A stretch of 9,291 nucleotides of DNA from Roseimaritima sp. (GTDB lineage: Bacteria; Planctomycetota; Planctomycetia; Pirellulales; Pirellulaceae). Numbering within the stretch: the first letter of the stretch is position 1; each line of letters begins with the position of its first letter. This document shows, in pieces, positions 6,856-9,291 of the stretch. Where the stretch lies: NCBI GenBank assembly GCA_007124075.1, contig SLFV01000396.1, positions 1 to 9,291 of the forward strand. Direction: 5' to 3'. The notes under the pieces were generated by a model, which saw only the letters and a list, made by a program, of their open reading frames with translations, made no database searches and was not told where the DNA came from. A program made the position numbers and the translations under genes.

Positions 6856-6926
6856 GCGGGTGTAGCTCAATGGTAGAGCAGCAGCCTTCCAAGCTGAATA
6901 CGAGGGTTCGATTCCCTTCACCCGCT
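6856..6926 (+). tRNA. tRNA-Gly, anticodon TCC
   Basis: Acceptor GCGGGTG pairs with CACCCGC (6919-6925). The anticodon loop CTTCCAA carries TCC at 6888-6890, decoding GGA. The anticodon stem GCAGC/GCTGA has a G-A mismatch at its outer pair (6881 with 6897), where T-A is common in relatives. The T arm GAGGG-TTCGATT-CCCTT has a terminal G-T pair. CCA is not encoded. Position corresponds to E. coli glyT. Confidence 0.95.
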
Positions 6927-6978
6927 TTGCAACTGGCAATCATGTCCGGTTTTTTGTGACGGAGTTGCGGTTGGTGTT

Positions 6979-7051
6979 GCTGTTGTAGCTCAGTTGGTAG
7001 AGCACATCCTTGGTAAGGATGAGGTCATGGGTTCAAGTCCCATCAACAGCT
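6979..7051 (+). tRNA. tRNA-Thr, anticodon GGT
   Basis: Acceptor GCTGTTG pairs with CAACAGC (7044-7050). The anticodon stem CATCC/GGATG flanks TTGGTAA with GGT at 7012-7014, decoding ACC and ACT. The T arm ATGGG-TTCAAGT-CCCAT is perfect. CCA is not encoded. It is the last tRNA before tuf, like E. coli thrT before tufB. Confidence 0.96.
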
Positions 7052-7179
7052 TTTGCAGGCGGGTATCTGGTAAGCGGCAAGCTTGTTAGACTTTGCGTTC
7101 GCGTGAAGGTCGATTGCTGTTTATCGAACCTTTTGAATTGTTATTTTTGATTACTGGCGCGGCCGCGGCTTTTCCGGGT

Positions 7180-7206
7180 TCCGTTGTGGTGTGAAGACAA
7201 CGCGGA
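7180..7206 (+). promoter_or_regulatory. Possible hairpin in the tuf leader
   Basis: Within the 221 bases between tRNA-Thr and tuf, TCCGTTGT (7180-7187) can pair with ACAACGCGGA (7197-7206) as two 4-bp helices with a two-base bulge and a nine-base loop. It ends 66 bases before the tuf ATG. The palindrome GCGGCCGC lies just upstream. The folding is modest, and no regulatory role is shown. The rest of the leader holds no recognisable promoter that I can defend. Confidence 0.25.
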
Positions 7207-7272
7207 GAAGTGTGCGGATGTCACGGGGCGTTCCCGGCGACACAGCCAGTTAGATGGTTGCAGGTGAAGATA

Positions 7273-8469
7273 ATGGCTAAAGCAACTTTCGAGCGTACCA
7301 AACCACACGTCAACGTGGGCACAATCGGTCACATCGACCATGGTAAAACGACCACCACCGGTGCTATCTTGGCAGTTCAAGCCGCCAAAGGCTTGGCGGA
7401 AGCCAAGAAGTATTCTGACATTGCGAAGGGGGGCACGGTCCGCGACCAAACCAAGACCGTGACCATTGCGGTGGCTCACGTGGAATACGAAACCGACAAG
7501 CGCCACTACGCTCATATTGACTGCCCCGGTCACGCCGACTTCATTAAGAACATGATCACCGGTGCGGCTCAGATGGACGGGGCGATTCTAGTCGTCAGCG
7601 CGGCCGACGGTCCGATGCCGCAGACAAAGGAACACGTGCTGTTGGCGCGGCAGGTTGGTGTCCCCTACATCGTTGTTTTCCTAAACAAGTGCGACTTGGT
7701 CGACGATGCGGAATTGCTGGAATTGGTGGAACTGGAAACGCGTGAACTGCTCAGCAAGTACGATTTTCCGGGGGATGACCTTCCGGTGATTCATGGCAGC
7801 GCATTGCCTGCGTACAACAGCCCCGCCGATCCCGATGCGAGCAAGTGCATTTCCGATTTGATGGATGCTCTGGATGAATTCATTCCGGAACCCAAGCGTG
7901 AAGAGGACAAACCGTTCTTGATGGCGATCGAAGACGTCTTTTCGATTGAAGGTCGCGGTACCGTGGCAACCGGTCGTATTGAACGTGGCGTGATCAAGGT
8001 GGGCGAGGAGGTTTCGATTGTCGGATTGGCCGAACAGCCAGTGAAGACGACGTGCACCGGCGTGGAAATGTTCCGCAAGGAACTGGGCGAAGGACGTGCG
8101 GGAGACAACGTCGGTTGTCTGCTGCGAGGGGTCAAACGTGATGAAATCCAGCGTGGTCAAGTTCTGGCCAAACCGGGCAGCATCACCCCGCACACGAAGT
8201 TCGAAGCGGAAGTTTACTGCTTGAGCAAGGACGAGGGGGGACGTCATACACCGTTCTTCAGCGGTTACCGTCCCCAGTTTTACTTCCGGACGACTGATGT
8301 GACCGGCACCGCGAACCTTGTGGATGCCGAAATGTGCATGCCGGGGGATAATGTGAAGGTTACCGTCGAACTCCACAAACCGATCGCCATGGACGATGGC
8401 GTCCGATTTGCGATCCGTGAAGGTGGCCGAACCGTCGGTTCGGGTGTGGTCTCCAAGATTGTGGAGTAA
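7273..8469 (+). CDS. tuf: Elongation factor Tu
   Basis: EF-Tu delivers aminoacyl-tRNA to the ribosomal A site as a GTP complex. The protein has 398 residues (E. coli 394), starting at an ATG with AGGTGA five bases upstream; the longer in-frame opening to 7210 is unlike the family. GTPase motifs are present: GHIDHGKT (19-26), DCPGH (83-87, with the catalytic histidine), NKCD (138-141) and GSAL (175-178). Domains 2 and 3 follow, including [13 protein letters not shown] and [19 protein letters not shown]. Switch I is unusual: the almost universal RGITI reads KTVTI (61-65). The magnesium-binding threonine (T64) is kept, but the preceding Arg-Gly and the following residues differ. I recall the same pattern in planctomycete EF-Tu. 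It follows four tRNA genes and precedes tRNA-Trp and secE. Confidence 0.98.
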   Translation: MAKATFERTKPHVNVGTIGHIDHGKTTTTGAILAVQAAKGLAEAKKYSDIAKGGTVRDQTKTVTIAVAHVEYETDKRHYAHIDCPGHADFIKNMITGAAQMDGAILVVSAADGPMPQTKEHVLLARQVGVPYIVVFLNKCDLVDDAELLELVELETRELLSKYDFPGDDLPVIHGSALPAYNSPADPDASKCISDLMDALDEFIPEPKREEDKPFLMAIEDVFSIEGRGTVATGRIERGVIKVGEEVSIVGLAEQPVKTTCTGVEMFRKELGEGRAGDNVGCLLRGVKRDEIQRGQVLAKPGSITPHTKFEAEVYCLSKDEGGRHTPFFSGYRPQFYFRTTDVTGTANLVDAEMCMPGDNVKVTVELHKPIAMDDGVRFAIREGGRTVGSGVVSKIVE

Positions 8470-8549
8470 CTTTTGCACGGCTTTGGTTTGCGGCAGTTGC
8501 GTGTCTAGGTGTTGCATTCTTGCCCAGCGTTGGTAATCAAGTTAGACTT

Positions 8550-8591
8550 TCAAGTGACAAAGGGGCGTATTGCGTCTGCTTTGTCACTTGA
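8550..8591 (+). repeat. Perfect 13-bp inverted repeat between tuf and tRNA-Trp
   Basis: TCAAGTGACAAAG (8550-8562) and CTTTGTCACTTGA (8579-8591) are exact reverse complements around a 16-base loop. The hairpin ends seven bases before the tRNA-Trp acceptor and 81 bases after the tuf stop. No T-run follows, so it does not look like an intrinsic terminator. A role as an RNase III or other processing site releasing the tRNA, or in protecting the tuf message 3' end, is inferred. Confidence 0.85.
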
Positions 8592-8598
8592 TCGTTTC

Positions 8599-8671
8599 AG
8601 GGGTGTAGCTCAATTGGCAGAGCACTGGTTTCCAAAACCAGCGGTTGCGAGTTCGATTCCCGCCGCCCCTG
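8599..8671 (+). tRNA. tRNA-Trp, anticodon CCA
   Basis: Acceptor AGGGGTG pairs with CGCCCCT (8664-8670) with one G-T pair, and the discriminator is G8671, the expected identity base. The anticodon stem CTGGT/ACCAG flanks TTCCAAA with CCA at 8632-8634. T stem GCGAG/CCCGC has one A-C mismatch (8650 with 8660). The 3' CCA is not encoded. A tRNA-Trp between tuf and secE is a common bacterial arrangement. Confidence 0.96.
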
Positions 8672-8709
8672 CTTTTTATTTTTCTTCCTTCTCCCAGGAG
8701 ACAGGATCG

Positions 8710-9150
8710 TTGTCCAGGGAAGTTGCCACGTCACAAACTGATTCCCCGCTGTTGTCCGAATTATTGTCAGCGGGAGTATACAAACGCACCCAAGGGTTGC
8801 TGGTTCGTCGGATTACCTGCGCCGTGGTATGGGCCGTCGTCGCTGTTGGCTGCTGGCGATTGTATGAAACCCTGAAGGGTAGCGAAGACGGCGTTCTGGA
8901 AACCGCCGTTCCGGGAGGTTTATTTATCGCCGGGCTTTGGTTCGGATTCCGCTTGGTAAATTGGCCGCGGTTTGCCGATTTTTTGATCGCCGTTGAGGCG
9001 GAGATGAATAAGGTGACGTGGCCCTCGGCCACGGAGATCAAGCGTTCTTCTGTCGTTGTGATCTTTACCATCTTTTTCTTGGCAATCGTGCTCTTCCTGT
9101 TTGATATTGTCTGGCAGCAGTTATTTGTTTGGCTGAACGTCACCTCCTAG
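8710..9150 (+). CDS. secE: Preprotein translocase subunit SecE
   Basis: SecE clamps SecY in the SecYEG channel of the cytoplasmic membrane. The C-terminal core is typical: an amphipathic segment with the conserved motif EMNKVTWPS (98-106), then a transmembrane helix at about 113-135. Two further hydrophobic segments lie upstream (about 34-49 and 66-83), so the protein has three predicted helices like E. coli SecE rather than the single helix of most bacteria. The start chosen is TTG 8710, with AGGAG (8696-8700) nine bases upstream. The frame remains open back through tRNA-Trp but cannot be coding there. From TTG the product has 146 residues, longer than E. coli's 127. nusG starts 52 bp downstream, the normal partner order. 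Confidence 0.93.
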   Translation: MSREVATSQTDSPLLSELLSAGVYKRTQGLLVRRITCAVVWAVVAVGCWRLYETLKGSEDGVLETAVPGGLFIAGLWFGFRLVNWPRFADFLIAVEAEMNKVTWPSATEIKRSSVVVIFTIFFLAIVLFLFDIVWQQLFVWLNVTS

Positions 9151-9202
9151 TGATTTTTCGATTTGTTAGTTGCCAGTACTCCCGCCGGAGATATAGATTT
9201 CA

Positions 9203-9291
9203 ATGTCTGAACCGCAAGCGAACGCCGATTCTAGCCAAGACGACGCGTTGCCAATGGACTGGTACATTCTGAAAGTCGCCTTCAACCGCGA
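9203..9291 (+). CDS. nusG: Transcription antitermination factor NusG, 5' end only
   Basis: The frame from ATG 9203 runs to the window end, giving 29 residues of MSEPQANADSSQDDALPM followed by DWYILKVAFNR. The WYxLKVxxNR segment is the first strand of the NusG N-terminal domain, which binds RNA polymerase at the clamp. An acidic, polar extension of about 18 residues precedes it, as in many NusG proteins. CGGAG at 9185-9189 is rather far (13 bases) from the ATG. Position directly after secE makes the identity secure; the remainder is beyond the window. Confidence 0.93.
   Translation, partial: MSEPQANADSSQDDALPMDWYILKVAFNR

Noticed and set aside
6660..6959. Plus-strand open frame of 99 codons through tRNA-Tyr and tRNA-Gly
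   Set aside because: It is the typical spurious translation of tRNA genes (such as GLPEWLKGADCKSA and GCSSMVEQQPSK).
7210..7272. Extended N-terminus of EF-Tu
   Set aside because: The family begins at MAK, and AGGTGA lies five bases before the ATG at 7273.
7681..8517. Long minus-strand open frame opposite tuf
   Set aside because: It is antisense to a certain gene; GC-rich codon bias produces such frames, and the translation resembles no protein.
8509..8709. Upstream continuation of the secE frame through tRNA-Trp
   Set aside because: It overlaps a certain tRNA gene, and a TTG with AGGAG lies downstream at 8710.
1..9291. CRISPR array, insertion sequence, prophage or integron
   Set aside because: No regularly spaced repeats, transposase or integrase frame, or terminal inverted repeats were seen, and the tRNA genes show no duplicated 3' ends that would mark integration.

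Overview
The window looks like the chromosome of a planctomycete, most likely a Pirellulaceae (Rhodopirellula/Pirellula-like) bacterium. This is inferred from the EF-Tu sequence, whose altered switch I I recall from that group, from a long three-helix SecE, from several exported proteins of uncharacterised type, from loosely packed genes, and from frequent GTG/TTG starts (the nucleoside hydrolase, ribokinase, MsrB and SecE calls all start this way). No database search was possible, so the taxonomic call is provisional.

Left part (1-2576). A probable gene start runs off the left edge on the minus strand. It is preceded by a minus-strand gene for an exported beta-propeller-like protein of unknown function. 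A divergent intergenic region with a plausible plus-strand promoter leads to a Tat-exported metallophosphoesterase.

Middle (2635-6396), all plus strand. A nucleoside hydrolase with an apparent signal peptide is followed 18 bp later by a ribokinase. The pair makes chemical sense: ribonucleoside to base plus ribose, then ribose to ribose 5-phosphate. After about 400 bp without a gene come a Tat-targeted methionine-R-sulfoxide reductase (MsrB) and a type I ribonuclease H (RnhA).

Right part (6553-9291) is a translation/secretion/transcription cluster: tRNA-Thr(TGT), tRNA-Tyr(GTA), tRNA-Gly(TCC), tRNA-Thr(GGT), tuf, tRNA-Trp(CCA), secE and the start of nusG. The first five match the order of the E. 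coli thrU-tyrU-glyT-thrT-tufB operon. The continuation into trpT-secE-nusG is the ancestral layout that normally leads to the L11/L1/L10/L7-L12 and rpoBC genes. None of the five tRNA genes encodes its 3' CCA. A perfect 13-bp inverted repeat sits between tuf and tRNA-Trp, and an imperfect 11-bp one lies just upstream of the first tRNA.

The most notable protein-level feature is EF-Tu, where the nearly invariant RGITI of switch I reads KTVTI, with the key threonine kept. I see no mobile element, CRISPR array, or clear novel defence or biosynthetic system. Most of the window is well-known biology with a few local oddities.
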